Source: Symbiodinium natans
Lineage: Eukaryota > Sar > Dinophyceae > Suessiales > Symbiodiniaceae
Direction of reading: 5' to 3'
Length of the DNA: 64,000 bases
NCBI GenBank assembly: GCA_905221605.1
Contig: CAJNDS010002529.1
Coordinates: 42,660-106,659, forward strand
The stretch's first letter is position 1. Every line of letters starts with the position of its first letter. Positions 33,540-45,340 of the stretch are shown here, piece after piece. The notes under the pieces were generated by a model, which worked only from the letters and a program-made list of their open reading frames with translations, ran no database searches and was not told the DNA's origin. Position numbers and translations under genes: made by a program.

Positions 33540-33604
33540 CCCATCTGGAACGTTGATCTCATGTGGGACGGTGTACCATCTGGAATTGCTACGGAAGCCT
33601 ATGA
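33540..33604 (-). repeat. Right terminal inverted repeat
   Basis: Contains CCATCTGGAACG and CCATCTGGAATTG, ends GGAAGCCTATGA and is followed by TTAGGG. Its reverse complement aligns without gaps with 16,400-16,464. Confidence 0.8.
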
Positions 33605-33689
33605 TTAGGGTTTAGGGTTTCGGGTTTAGGGTTTAGGGTTTAGGGTGGTTCAGAGTTTAGGGTTGGGCTTCGGGTTAGCTTCGGCCCTA

Positions 33690-36600
33690 GAACAGAACGT
33701 GTTCCTCCTGAATATGCGCTGGCATTCTTGTTCACCACCCCTCTGGTCCGACTCCCCACGGGCCCCGGTTCATGGTGGGTTGAGGGTTTGGGTTTTTTTA
33801 AACCCTAAACCCTAAACCCTAAACCCTAAACCCTAAACCCTAATTTCCTGGGGTCGTGGTGGGTTTAGGTACCAGGGGGGGGGGGGGGGGAGGGGCGATC
33901 CAGAGAACGTGGGGCGCGGACGCCATAGAACCCCGCCGATGGCCATGCTAAGCATTGTACTTTCGGGACCAACGTACCCTGAAACCTGAACCCTAAACCC
34001 CGAACGAGTAGTTGGAAGCCCCGTCCAGGCTGGACTCAGAGCACCTACCACTACCATCTGCCTAATCCCAACCCCCCACGGCCTAAACGCCTCAAACCCT
34101 AAGCCCTCCCTGCGCCCCCTAAACCCTAAACCCCAAACCCCAAACCCCAAACCCCAAGCCCCAAGCCCAACTTCGAGCCCAGCTGCACTCTCGCCAGCAT
34201 CCAGCCCATAGCGCCCCCGAGCCCGCAGAGCCCCGGGAGCGTTAGCAGGATCCTCGTGTCTTGGGGTTTAGGGTTTAGGGTTTTAAAGGGTTTAGGGTGT
34301 AGGGGTTAGGGTTTAGGGGCCGGGAAGGGGGGGGGGGGGGGTGGGTTAGGGTTTGGGGTTTGCAGGGTTTGCAGGGCTTAGGGTTTGGGGTTCAGAGTAG
34401 GGTTTCTTAGGGTTGCCGTAGGGTTTGTAGGGTTCAGGGTTTATAAATAGGGTTTAGGGTTCGTAGGGTTCAGGGCCAAAGTTTAGGGTTTAGGGTCTGA
34501 GGTTGGTAGGGTTTGGGGTTTGTAGGGTTTTAGGGCGTTGAGGGCTTGTAGGGTTTGTAGCGTTTGGGGCTTAGGGTTTTTGAGGGAGTTCGGAAAATGG
34601 GGCCCTTTATGGTACCTTCAACCATAAGATGACACTCAGAAAGCAGACCCAAGTCTAGTTGCTGAGCACCCTGGCCCAAAAAAGGTTAAGCTTTCAATTA
34701 TGGTAGGATTGTCCCGAAACCCTAACCCCTAAACCCAACCTTATAAACCCTAAACCCCAAAAGGTTAGAGGCTATCTACCCAGCTGCTAAGCAAGAAAAG
34801 GCACAAACGACCCCCTTGTGCCTAAACCCGAAACCCTAAACCCTAAACCCTTCGAGGTTTTTCTAGTTGCTTCGGGTTGGGGTTCTGGACTCAGTGGCCG
34901 AAGCACGCGGGCATCAAAGCCCCCAGGGTCTTTCCACGTAGCTTGTGTAAAGGGAGAGCGGTTTAGGGTTTAGGGTTTAGGGTTTAGGGTTTAGGGTTTA
35001 GGGTTTAGGGTTTAGGGTTTAGGGTTTAGGGTTTAGGGTTTAAGGTGATAGCACCGTTGGATCCACATGGATGCTGCTTTGGCACCTAAAACCCTAGACC
35101 CTTCCCATGTTGGGCTTGGGGTCGCACGCCATGCAGCTCCGAATGAGCCATCGGAATATGGGGGTGTCCGATATTCGGGGTACCGTTTTGAGGCCATTGC
35201 GTGGATCCCAATATTTGGGCGTCAATGTTCGGGGTGTGTCTGGCTCCCATGATATTCCACCTTCCTCATCCCCTAGAAGCCAGTACAGGGCTCCGGGTTT
35301 AGGCCCTCACCCTAGCCCTAAACCCTAAACCCTAAACCCTAAACCCTAAACCCTAAACCCTAAACCCTAAGCCCTAAACCCTAAACCCTAAACCCTAAAC
35401 CCTAAACCCTAAACCCCCCACAAAAAAAGAAAAGAACCTGCGCACCCCGAAAGCTATTAAGGCCCAAGGAGCACCAGCAAGGAAAGTGCTGGATCTTCAT
35501 TCCCCATCTGGCGCAAGCAGCTTAAGCCACCCGAACCGAAACTCAACTAGTAAAGCTTTAAAGGCTCAGGATCTATGGCTTTAGGCTATAGGGCTCGGAT
35601 TTTAGGATTTCTAATTTCTAAACCCTAAACCCTAAACCCTAAACCCTAAACCCTAAACCCTAAACCCTAAACCCTAAACCCTAAACCCTAAACCCTAAAC
35701 CGTGTAGTTTTGGAGTCTACCCTTTTGGGTTTGATGGGCATGTGGTTTGGGGTTTAAAGGCCTGCGCACCGAAGCCTTAAACCCTAAACCCTCAACCCAA
35801 TAAGGGAGACCATGGTTTAGGGTTTAGGGTTTAGGGTTTAGGGTTTAGGGTTTAGGGTTTAGGGTTTAGGGTTTAGGGTTTAGGGTTTAGGGTTTAGGGT
35901 TGGCGCCCGACCTAGGCTAAGGAACATGACAGCCGGCCATGTTAAAAGCCCATTAACACCTGGAACTTAAAGCCTGAAACACGAAACAAGCCTCCGGCCC
36001 TAAACGTTTGGTCCCCCCCTCGTATCGGGGCCTATTGCCATATTAACTTATTGCATGTTGGTAGCTTTTTTTTCGGCTCCTGCACGACAAGCCTCAATCC
36101 AGACAACAAACAAGAAATCGCCGGGGCCCTTTACCAGCCCCCGTTGTCGGGTTTCGGGTTTGGGGTTTAGGGTTTGGGGTTTGGGGTTTCGGGTTTAGGG
36201 TTTGGGGTTTAGGGTTTGGGGTTTAGGGTTTAGGGTTTGGGGTTGAGGGTTTAGGGTTTGGGGTTTAGGGTTTAGGGCTGGATGAACCCCTCCCCAAATC
36301 TTTATCCGAAGTCGGGGCGCGATGCACTCCACTTTGAGGATGCTCAGGTCCAGGTTCACCTGCATTGATGGTTCGGGGTTTAGAGTTAGGGTTTAGGGTT
36401 TAGGGTTTAGGGTTTAGGGTTTAGGGTTTAGGGTTTAGGGTTTAGGGTTTATAGTTTAGGGTTTAGGGTTTAGGGTTGAGGGTTGAGGGTTGAGGGTGAG
36501 GGTTTAGGGGGTCGGGAATACGGGTGGTGAAAAGGCTGCTTATAGGGTTGTAGGTCTGGCAACTGCATCACATGTATAGTTTTACCCTGTCTGCTATCGC

Positions 36601-37692
36601 CGTATTAAGTCAGGTCGTAGTACCCAAGCTTGTGGCTTCGGGCGTTGTGTCATGGGATTGGGCTTTAGGGCACGGGGGAGTAATGGACTGATATGGTAGC
36701 TGTTCATCATCCCTGTCCTCAAAATAACCACACGGAAGGCTCCCTTGTATGCAAGGCTTCATTCTCAGGAGACTCCTCGACCATGCTCCATCCCCTAAGA
36801 GGACGTTTAGAACAACCCGAAAGCCCTAGACACCTCAAACCAGAAACCCTAAACCCCATGTGGTTCTCGGAGTTCTCGGCATAAGGGTGGCGAGTTTTAG
36901 CGGGGCTCGGGCGTACAGGGCGTACAGAGCTTAGGGTTTAGGGGCTTAGGGGTTCAGGGGTTTAGGGGTTCAGGGGTCTAATTAGGGGTTTAGGGGTTTA
37001 GGGGTTTGGGGGTTTAGGAGCTTAGGGGTTTAGGGGTTTAGGGTGGCCCGCCAGCTGCATGAGCTCCAGCAGCGTCTTGACCGGCTCCTCCCACACCTCA
37101 TGGGGCTTAGGGTTGAGGGTTTAGGGTATAGGGTTTAGGACTTAGGGTTTAGGGTGGGCTGCGGTGGGCTGCGGTGGGCTTGGCTGAGCCCGGAAACCCT
37201 AAACTCTAGGCTAATGATCAGCAAATAGCCCAAAAAACCCTAAAACCCAAACCCGGAAAACCCCCCCCAAACCCCAAAGCCAAAGCCACCCTAAACCCTA
37301 AGCCTAAACCCCAAACCCTAAACCCCAACCCCTAAACCCGAAACCCGAAACCCTAAACCCTTTGTGCAATCCGGGGGGCCATTGTCAGATCCGAGAACAC
37401 ACCTGGACAGGCATGAAATCCACTGGGGAGTTGATGTCCAGAAAGCTGGGGTCTATGGCATGCCCTAAACCCTAAACCCTACCTAAACCCTAAACCCTAA
37501 ACCCCAAACCCTAAACCCGAAACCCTTCGGCCAGTTCAGACAAACCTCAACCTCTAAACCCTCAGCTCAGCAAAAATGCCAGTAGAAACCCTAAACCCTA
37601 AACCCTATGGCAAAGGCCCACGTGTGCCTTACTGCGGAAGCTAACTACACAAATCAAGCCCCTGAGGCCTGAAACGACGTAGGTGTAGGGGT

Positions 37693-37723
<31 letters not shown>

Positions 37724-37727
37724 TGGT

Positions 37728-37773
<46 letters not shown>

Positions 37774-39630
37774 GGTTTAGGGTTTAGGGTTTAGGGTTTA
37801 GGGCCATTCAACCTCTGCTGTCTAAGTTAGCTGAGCAATATGCGCACTGTCCCACGGGCCTGCCACACCCTAGGCCCCAATGAACCCAAGAGGAACCTCA
37901 GAATAAAAAAGGCCGCCCTTTTCGCTTTACAGGGCCGTATGAATATAAGGACAAGGGAATAATGGCCTACTCCGGGTCCGAGCCAAACGCCGGATACCTA
38001 TGCTAGCACAAGATGCGGCCAGGTCGCCCAGCGTTTGCACCAGAACCTGAACCCCAAGACTCTTAAACTCCGAGGGGAGTTACATGGGCCCTTGATATGG
38101 TCCCTTACCTCCTTTACAGGGTTCTGATGTAAAAGCGTCCCCTTTTAAAGACCCATACTAAGGGACCGAGCATGTAGCTACCCTAAGATGAAACCCAAAA
38201 ATCCTACCCCTAAACCCTAAAACCCAAAACACAACCTTTAAACCCTTGAACCCAAAACCTACCCTAAACCCTGGAACCCCAGCCCTAAACCCTTAAGCCC
38301 AAAACCGACCCTAAGCCTAAACCCTAAACCCTAAACCCCAAACCCCAAACCCGTAACCGCATGCAAGGGGGCCCAAGATGGTGTTCCCTCTCTAGTTCAA
38401 TTTAAGGTTTAGGGTTTAGGGTTTAGGGTTCGGGGCTTCCGGCTTTCAAGTTCAGGGTGCAGGGCTTCGGGCGAGTGGAGCTTGTAGGGCTTGTTTGGTA
38501 GCCCAGTGCCCCCTTTTCCCTCCTTTTTTCGGTTGCAGGTGCCCTTATAAAGTAACCAACCCCGAAGAGGGTACCCCTGAACCCTGAACCCTGAACCCTA
38601 AACCCTAAACCACAATATGCTTACTGGGCCACCAAGTTTAGGCTCTAGGTTCGAGGGTTTAAGGCTTAGGGGTTTTGGGTTCTGGGGTTTAGGGTTTAGG
38701 GTTGAGCGATGATGGCTCCGGGTCAAGCGCCATACTCTAAACCCGAATCATGAACATGCCAAGTCCTAAACCCGATAAGGCCTTGAACTACATCGGCCAT
38801 TCAGAGCTCAAAAGCCTGCATGGATCTTTTTTGCATCCCAGAATGATGCTCCACAATTACATGTGTGTACATATATATTTATATAACACATACCAACACA
38901 CACACACACATACATGATGTATGTGTATGTGATATGCCTATGCTCACCAAAGAAACTATGAAGAGCCTACTTCAGACAGGGGGAATCTTAAACTCCTTTA
39001 CGATGTGATCCGGATCGGTGGGGGTGCCAAACAAAGAGCTCTTGAAACTTAGATAAGCCCCTTAAACCAAAATGACCAAACAACACCTGGGACTTGCGGT
39101 TTTAACCCGATGCCATACATGAAAGGACAAAAAAAGGCCACTGGAAGGTTTACAGGGGTACTCGTAGGGTGTAGCCACATTGACCCCATTTATGATGCAT
39201 CGGAACGGAAGTGTATCAGCACCCCCCCCCCCCCCCCCCTCTTGCCCATGTGCTCAGCGTTAGGGCAAAGAGCTCTTAATTAGGGATTAGGGTTTACGGC
39301 TCAGGGTCCCAAGGCCCAACCCCGACATCCCCTCAAGGCACAATACCCTAAACCCTCCAAACCCACCCCCTGCCAAAACAAAGCCGAAGATGCGAATATG
39401 AAAATTCCAGGCAGAAGCCCATAAACATCTTCAAAGCAACGGCGCAAAGCCCTAAGCTACCAACATGCCAAAACCCCAAACCCTAAACCCTAAACCCTAA
39501 ACCCTAAACACCGTAAACCCCAGGATGTGACCAGGAAACGCCGGCTTGTGATAAGATAATCATCAGCGACAGCACGGCTTTGGAGTTCTTCGTCAAGTGT
39601 GAACGCCTCGCAATTTGCGAGGCTCTGAAC
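33690..39630 (-). CDS. Host gene segment between the membrane anchor and the element
   Basis: Minus-strand exons with readable cores: 39,628-39,548 (CEAFTLDEELQSRAVADDYL), 39,036-38,977 (FGTPTDPDHIVKEFKIPP), 38,053-37,990 (VLVQTLGDLAASCASIGIRR), 37,463-37,406 (IDPSFLDINSPVDFMPVQ, donor GTGTGT), 37,103-37,048 (VWEEPVKTLLELMQLAG), 36,797-36,690 (LRMKPCIQGSLPCGYFEDRD), 36,620-36,545, 36,362-36,292 (VNLDLSILKVECIAPRLRIK), 36,140-36,078 (VKGPGDFLFVVWIEACRAG), 35,525-35,467 (LRQMGNEDPALSLLVLLG), 35,295-35,105, 34,955-34,885 (FTQATWKDPGGFDARVLRPL), 34,259-34,165 (ILLTLPGLCGLGGAMGWMLA, hydrophobic) and about 33,775-33,690 (GGEQECQRIFRRNTFCSRAE). The last lies about 90 bp from the right end of the element. 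No domain was recognised. Some islands near 33.7-34.2 kb also read on the plus strand. Confidence 0.55.
34656..34793. mobile_element. Inverted-repeat element, GTTGCTGAGT family, copy 1
   Basis: Arms CTAGTTGCTGAGCACCCTGG and ATCTACCCAGCTGCTAAGC. Inner AAAAGGTTA occurs on both sides. Holds a short CCCTAAA stretch. Confidence 0.7.
34964..35900. repeat. Four long telomere-like arrays flanking exon islands
   Basis: 34,964-35,042 TTTAGGG x11; 35,324-35,418 CCCTAAA x13; 35,624-35,702 CCCTAAA x11; 35,815-35,900 TTTAGGG x12. Islands between them carry the exon-like stretches of the host gene. Confidence 0.95.
36130..36510. repeat. Mixed TTTGGGG/TTTAGGG and TTGAGGG arrays
   Basis: 36,150-36,270 alternates TTTGGGG with TTTAGGG. 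36,376-36,510 is TTTAGGG ending in four TTGAGGG units. An exon lies between. Confidence 0.9.
37682..37800. repeat. TTGAGGG array, about 13 units
   Basis: A uniform variant heptamer with one TTGATGG, passing into TTTAGGG at its right end. Confidence 0.95.
38078..38195. mobile_element. Inverted-repeat element, GTTACATGGGCCC family
   Basis: Left arm GAGTTACATGGGCCCTTGAT and right arm GGGACCGAGCATGTAGCTAC, with inner TATGGTCCCTTA pairing TAAGGGACC. Relatives at 2.4, 45.3, 50.0 and 61.4 kb. Confidence 0.7.
38493..38636. mobile_element. Inverted-repeat element, GCCCAGT family, copy 5
   Basis: Arms TTGGTAGCCCAGTGCCCC and GCTTACTGGGCCACCAAG. Contains CCCTGAA/CCCTAAA units. The exon-like KPYKLHSPEALHPELES lies immediately to its left (minus strand). 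Confidence 0.75.
38790..39250. other. Unique stretch with one exon and small AT/CA repeats
   Basis: Contains (TA)n and (CA)n near 38,870-38,930 and a C run near 39,221. The exon 39,036-38,977 is the only strongly coding part. Confidence 0.6.
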
Positions 39631-39965
39631 CCTAAGAGGGGTTAGGGTTTAGGGTTTAGGGTTTAGGGTTTAGGATTTAGGGTTTAGGGTTTGGGGTTTA
39701 GGGTTTAGGGTTCAAACCCCAATTTAAGGTTTGTTTGGACCCTGATTTGTAATTACGTTTGTTGGCACGCGTCTTTCTTCTTCGACCGTGCAAACCATGG
39801 AATGAGAACCCCCCCCCCGGCCTATAAAGAAAGAAACTGCAACTAAACCCTACACCCTACACTGCATTCTAGCCAATTCAAGAAACTAAATAAAACTTGA
39901 AGCCATGCCCAATACCTTAAACCCTCAACCCTAAACCCTAACCCCTGTAGTGTATCCAATGTCTT

Positions 39966-42900
39966 CCCGGGCGCATGTAGATCGACAGCGCGATGGCCAC
40001 GAGGACCGCCGCAGTGAGGCCGACAAGGCCAGGTACCATATCCAGCGATTCGCAGGCGATGCCTTTGGGGTTGTGGGCTTAATTTAGGGTTTAGGGTTTA
40101 GGGTTTAGGTTTTAGGGTTTGGGGTTAAGGGTTAGGGTTTAGGGTTTAAATCCTAAACCTGAAACCTAATTAAACCCTAAGCCCCTGCTCTACACGCCAG
40201 TCTTCAAAGCCCTCCCTAAACCGTAAACCCTTATCCTAAGATATGTATGGTGTAGGGACCTCAACCCCAAATACCCAAGAACCCAAAACTACATGTCGCC
40301 TCCTTAAACTTTCAACTCAAGACTGACATTAAACCCCTAAACCGTGAAAGCCACAGATCAACACCCAATGCCCCCCCCACCCCCCCTGCCCAAGCCCTGA
40401 ACCCTCAGGGCCCCCTGCGTAAAATCTGAACAACTGCACATCACCCCTAAGACCCATTCCCCCCCACCCCCCCGGGTTTAGGGGCCCTGCATGTCCCTTG
40501 ATCGCTGCTGTGGTAGTTGGGCTTGCACAAGCCGCAGGCGACATCCTGAGGCCGTGTTGCTGGAAGTCTTAGGGTTTAGGGTTTAGTTTCGGGTTTAGGG
40601 TTTAGGGTTTAGGGTTTAGGGTTTAGGGTTTAGGGTTTAGGGTTTATGGGTTATGGGTTTAGGGTTTCGGGTTTGGGGTTTAGGGTTTAGGGTTTGGGGA
40701 AGTGCTGGGGTTCCGAGTTCGGCAGGGTTTAGGTGTTAGGTATGTGGCTTAAAGCTTTCGGTACTTTCAGGGTTTCTGGTTCATGGTGCAAAGGGCTCTG
40801 GTAAAGAGCTTGCAGGCTTTGTAGCTTCCAGGCCAGAGAGGGCGAAATTGCTTCTCGGGTTTGATGATGCTTGGGGTGTTCGGGCTGTTAGCTCCAAAGC
40901 CCAGATCTTGAGCCCGACGGCCCAATCCCTAAACTCTAAACAACTGAGCACCCCAAGCCCTGCCCAAGCCCCTAACCGTTAGGGTTTAGGGTTTAGGGTT
41001 TAGGGTTTAGGGTTAACTAAACCCCAACCCTAAACCCTAAACCCTAAACCCCAAACCCCAAACCCAAAACCCCACTACGCCGAGCCTGGCGCCCGGGCGC
41101 ACAGACCAGACCAGGGCGGCCCCCACGGCAGTGGAACTCACTGGCACAGGTAAACCTTCGGCTTTTGGGGTTTCGGGCTTTTGGGTTTAGGGTTTGGGGT
41201 TTTAGGCTGGCTTTATTGACTGGCTGGCTTTTGTTGATGATGGTCTGGAAGGGTTTAGGGGTTTGAAATTGGGCTATTTTGGCTTTTTGTGCACTAGGCA
41301 AGAGGATAGTGTTCCGGGTTTAGGGCATTTTAACCTCGAAACGGCTCTTATTGCAACGGAAGCCTTTGCCGACTCCTCAAGCACCTTGCACTTAGGAATT
41401 CGAGGAAGCTAGCTGAAGCTAGCTTCCTCCTCCGAGGGATCGGGGTTTGGGGTTTGGGGTTTAGGGTTTAGGGTTTAGGGTATGGGATTTAGGGTTTAGG
41501 GCTGAGGAGGTTGTGCCTGGGGCTAGGGTTTGTACCCTTGCTTATTTCCCGCGCCGCTAGGGTTTAGGGTTTAGGGTTTAGGGTTTAGGGTTTAGGGTTT
41601 AGGGTTTAGGGTTTAGGGTTTAGGGTTTAGGGTTTAGGGTTTAGGGTTTAGGGTTTAGGGTTAGGGTTTGGTTGGGGTTTGGGATTTGGGGTTTAGGAGG
41701 AACCCATCACTGAAAGCCCAAACTCAAGATCCTCTGCCCTGTGTGTCTGCAGTGCAAGCGCAAGGAACACAGACAGAGGAGCATCCGGGCTGGACCAGTA
41801 ACCTGCACAACAAATAAAGTGGCACGATGTTCATTGTGTGGGTTTTGGCGTTGACGGTTGAACGTTTCGGGTTGAGGGTTGAGCATTGATGGGCGGGCGT
41901 GGGCAACGGCGGTTCAACGGCACTTTGCAGCCACTCGGAGTAACCTACACCCTTAACCCCTGGAATTTCCATTTCAAATCCGATGGCGACTGACATGAAA
42001 AGGGGTTCCCACACAACTTAAGAACAAAATGAACTCACCAACAAACAACGGGCAGAAACAACCCCGACACAGAGACTTAGAGGAAACACAGCTAAACCTG
42101 GAAGAAGAGAGCAGCTTCTCTCGAGGCTGCACTATTGAAGCAAACTTGTGTCTCCGGGCTGTTGCGTTTTGAATAGACTGTTATGATTCTGTCCAAAGTT
42201 CCCGGAATTCGATAGGTGTTGAGTTGCTTTTGGGGGGTGATTTCTCGGCGTAGTTCAACCTGCTTCGACATAACATATCAAAAAATCATGTCGTGTAGGC
42301 TAAATCCTATGCTCCCTGTGTTGAAAAAAAACCCTGTGAACCCCCAAACATCCAAAGCATGAACCCCCTAAGCCAACTAAGAAAACCTCCCAGCACCCCT
42401 AGACCCTAAACCCTAAACCCGAAATCCTAAACCCTAAACCGAATAGAACCCCAAGATCCATAAATCCCTGAGCCCTGAACCCTAGACCCGAAACCCTAAC
42501 CCCTAACCCGCAACGCCCTAACCCCCTAAACCCTAACCTTTAAACCCAAAGCCCTGAACCCGAAACCCTTGCCTCTAAACCCTAAACCCTGCACCCAAAA
42601 CCCTAAACCCAGAACCCAAAACACAAAACCCAAAACCCTAAACCCTAGCAACGCAAGAGGCACCGAAAGGGACCTGGCAGCAACTTTGGCGGCGCATGGT
42701 CGCAGGCTGTGTCCTTTCCATGGAGAGGTTGCAAGGTTTAGGGTTTAGGGTTTAGGGCTTAGGGCAGGCTCCAGACTCAGGGTGCACGACTGCGAGCAGG
42801 GTCGGCGGACTCTTGCTGGCTACTACCCTAGAACCGAGGAGTAACCTAGGAAAAAAAAGGGTACCCTGTTTGGAGTACAAGGCCAACCCAACCCTAAAAA

Positions 42901-43425
42901 AGGAAATAGGGCCTTACTCCGGGTCCTAGTACCCCAAACCCCAGACCCTCAACCCTAAACCAAATTCGGTAGCTCGCCATTAACAGCATAGAACAAACGC
43001 CTTCAAACCCAAGCCCCCGAAGCCCCGAACTCCCAAACACCCAAACGCCTCAAACCCTAACCCTAAACCCGAAAACCCCAAAACTCTACAAACCCCCCAA
43101 ATCCCCTAAACCTCTAAAACCCAAACCCTTTACCCCAAACCCCCTACACCCTAAACCGCAAACCCCCTAAACCCCTAAACCCCTAAACCCCTAAACCCCT
43201 AAACCCCTAAACCCCTAAACCCCTAAACCCCTAAACCCCTAAACCCCTAAACCCCTAACCCCCCTAAACCCCTAACCCCCCTAAACCCCTAAACCCCTAA
43301 ACCCCTAAACCCCTAAACCCCAAAACCCCTAAAACCCAAAACCCCAAAAACCCCAAAACCCCAAAAACCCCGAAAACCCGAAACCCCTAAACCCCAAACC
43401 CCCAACACCCTAAACCCCCAAATCA

Positions 43426-43456
<31 letters not shown>

Positions 43457-45190
43457 AAAAAAAAAGAACAGCCTCTAGGTTGGCTTCGCAGTAGACTCGG
43501 GATGTGCAGGCCTGGTGGACCCAAGAAGGGCTAGGGTTGGGGTTTGGGGTTTGGGGTTTGGGGTTTAGGGTTTAGGGTTTAGGGTTTAGGGCTACTATTA
43601 CTCATGGAGCTTCGTAAATTGCACCCTTCCACTGAGGTTTCTGGTTCGAAATTTGGGGCTTAGGGTGTCAGGGTTTGCGGGTTTCGGGTTTTCGGGTTTC
43701 AGGTTCAGGGTCCTGCAGCTCCTGGATAGGGATTCAGGCGGCTAGCAACCCACACGCCAAAGCCTATATGGCTTGGCCTATTGACTGTCAGAGAACTTTG
43801 CCACCACCCATGCGCACGGTGCACGGGCCTCCGTGTCTGCGTACGCATAGGAGGCACAGAACGCGGCAATGCGAGCGTTCACAGCTGAGTCGTCTAATGC
43901 CTGCAGTTGACAGGCATTGGTTTCAACAGCTTGCTGCCCGGCAGCACAGTACCCACGCTCTTCTCCAAAAGATCTCCAACAACCCTTCAGGAACCTTCCT
44001 TACACTTGTCTAGCATCCTCATGCTAAGACCCCTGAAGAATCTTCCAAAAGTGAGGGGTGTTGTGCCAACAACGTGCTAGATTGTTGAGACCTGACCTTG
44101 GCGAACGGACCATCACAACTGCTCAGACATTTTCTGTTACGTACCATGGCGCGTGCTGCTGCAACCTCGCGGCGAAATGAGGTCCTAAGCCCCAAACAGC
44201 CTGACAAAACCCTGTAAACCCTATAAACCCTAAACCATAACCCCGAAACCCTAGCCCTAAACCCTATAAACCCTAAACCCTAAACCCTAAACACTAAACC
44301 CTAAACCCTAGCCCTAAACCCTCTAAACCCTATACCCTAAAAACCCAAAGCCAGTGTCCCCGAATCGTCCCTGATCCGAATCGGGCGGCGGCGATGTCTC
44401 TGGCGCCCTCGCAGATCATGCCCTCAGTCTGCAGAGCCATTTGCTCAAGTTTAAGGTTTAGGGTTTAGGGTTTAGGGCTTAGGGCTTAGGGTTTGGGGTT
44501 TGGGGTTTGGGGATAAGGTTAAAACAACCTTAATTATGGGGGGAACCTGGGGGAGGGGGGGGGGGGGGGGGGGTAGTAAAGAGGGGAGTATTACGGGCAC
44601 AGAACTATTGTTCTAAGCGTCTTTACCTTTAGCCACTTCTCCAAAAGGGGGGCGCGGGGTCCCTTGTGGGTCTTTGCACTAAATACTTATTTATCTTTAT
44701 ATTGCATGTTGCGACGTGACTATGTATATACATATATATATAAGGCTTCTTGCACCAAAAAAACTATCTCGTGCTGCATGTTCGCTTCCTTATGCTGCAG
44801 AAATATGTATAAATAATACAGATATAAAAAGAATACATTTACATAAATAAATAAATAAATATATATATATATATATATATATATCTGTATGTATGTATGT
44901 ATGTATGTATGTATGTATGTATGAATGTATGTATGTATGTATGTATGTATGAAGGGCTTCTGCGCTATCATAGGAACCCCAAGGGGACCCCTAAGCCAAT
45001 AAGACCATAGAAACCGCCGAATACAAGGCAGCCTGAACCCTAAACCCTAACCCCTAACCCCTAAACCCTAAGCCGTAAAACCTAAACCCAATCCAAGGCT
45101 CCTCGGGACATTCCAGGCAGTTCCCCAGCTGAGCGCAGGTTTTCAGCACGCCCCGGGCGTCTTGTCGGGGAGCCCCGTCGCAAACGTCTA
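39966..45190 (-). CDS. Host gene segment, Cys-rich ectodomain and membrane segment
   Basis: The exon 40,077-39,966 reads [20 protein letters not shown] then [10 protein letters not shown], a convincing single membrane span with a basic cytoplasmic flank. Upstream exons are Cys-rich: 45,187-45,087 ([20 protein letters not shown]), 44,444-44,352 ([20 protein letters not shown]), 44,186-44,101 ([20 protein letters not shown], donor GTCAGG), 43,986-43,780 ([20 protein letters not shown], a long exon), 43,515-43,475 ([14 protein letters not shown]), about 41,800-41,725 ([18 protein letters not shown]), 41,150-41,085 ([19 protein letters not shown]) and 40,545-40,490 ([19 protein letters not shown]). 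The CxxC spacing resembles GCC2/GCC3 (ephrin-receptor-like) modules. Exons near 42.1, 42.7 and 40.8 kb are weaker. A secreted or cell-surface region followed by a membrane anchor is the likely layout. Confidence 0.55.
41402..41430. repeat. Near-perfect 13-bp-arm hairpin
   Basis: GAGGAAGCTAGCT and AGCTAGCTTCCTC are separated by GA. No run of T follows, so a terminator is unlikely. Confidence 0.85.
41563..41665. repeat. TTTAGGG array, about 14 units
   Basis: Uniform heptamers next to an exon-poor island. Confidence 0.95.
43040..43465. repeat. CCCCTAAA array ending in poly-C / poly-A
   Basis: About 20 CCCCTAAA 8-mers near 43,140-43,320, then AAACCCC variants, then about twenty C followed by about twenty A near 43,427-43,465. 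No coding frame. Confidence 0.95.
44500..45085. other. AT/TATG repeat spacer
   Basis: Holds a G run near 44,555, (TA)n near 44,860-44,884 and (GTAT)n near 44,885-44,953, plus short CCCTAAA units. No exon was seen. Confidence 0.8.
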
Positions 45191-45340
45191 CATGGTACCT
45201 GAAGACCCGCTTATAGGGTTTAGCGTTAAGGGTTAAGGGTTGAGGGTTTAGGGTTAGGGCAAGTGCGGGCTCTAAGGGTAAGTATGGGTTTAGGGTTTAG
45301 GGTTTCGGGTTTCGGTTTGGGGTTTAAGGTTTAGGGTTTA

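Larger units (their letters stand above)
16400..33604. mobile_element. 17.2-kb TIR-flanked multi-gene element (putative giant DNA transposon)
   Basis: The left end starts TCATAGGGTTCCATTGCAAT. The right end, reverse-complemented, starts TCATAGGCTTCCGTAGCAAT. By hand count 44 of the first 65 positions match without gaps. Both ends are flanked directly by TTAGG (16,395-16,399 and 33,605-33,609), a possible 5-bp target duplication in a TTTAGGG tract. Coding comes within about 220 bp of both ends: the last gene stops at 16,626 and the first starts at 33,386. The block lacks the dense telomere-like repeats of its surroundings, has shorter introns, and carries about eight genes all on the minus strand. 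No transposase, integrase, DNA polymerase or capsid was recognised, so the class is unknown. An endogenised virus-like element cannot be excluded. Confidence 0.75.

Noticed and set aside
16400-33604. Polinton/Maverick or endogenised giant-virus fragment
   Set aside because: No DNA polymerase B, retroviral-type integrase, packaging ATPase or capsid motif could be recognised. Not excluded, but unsupported.
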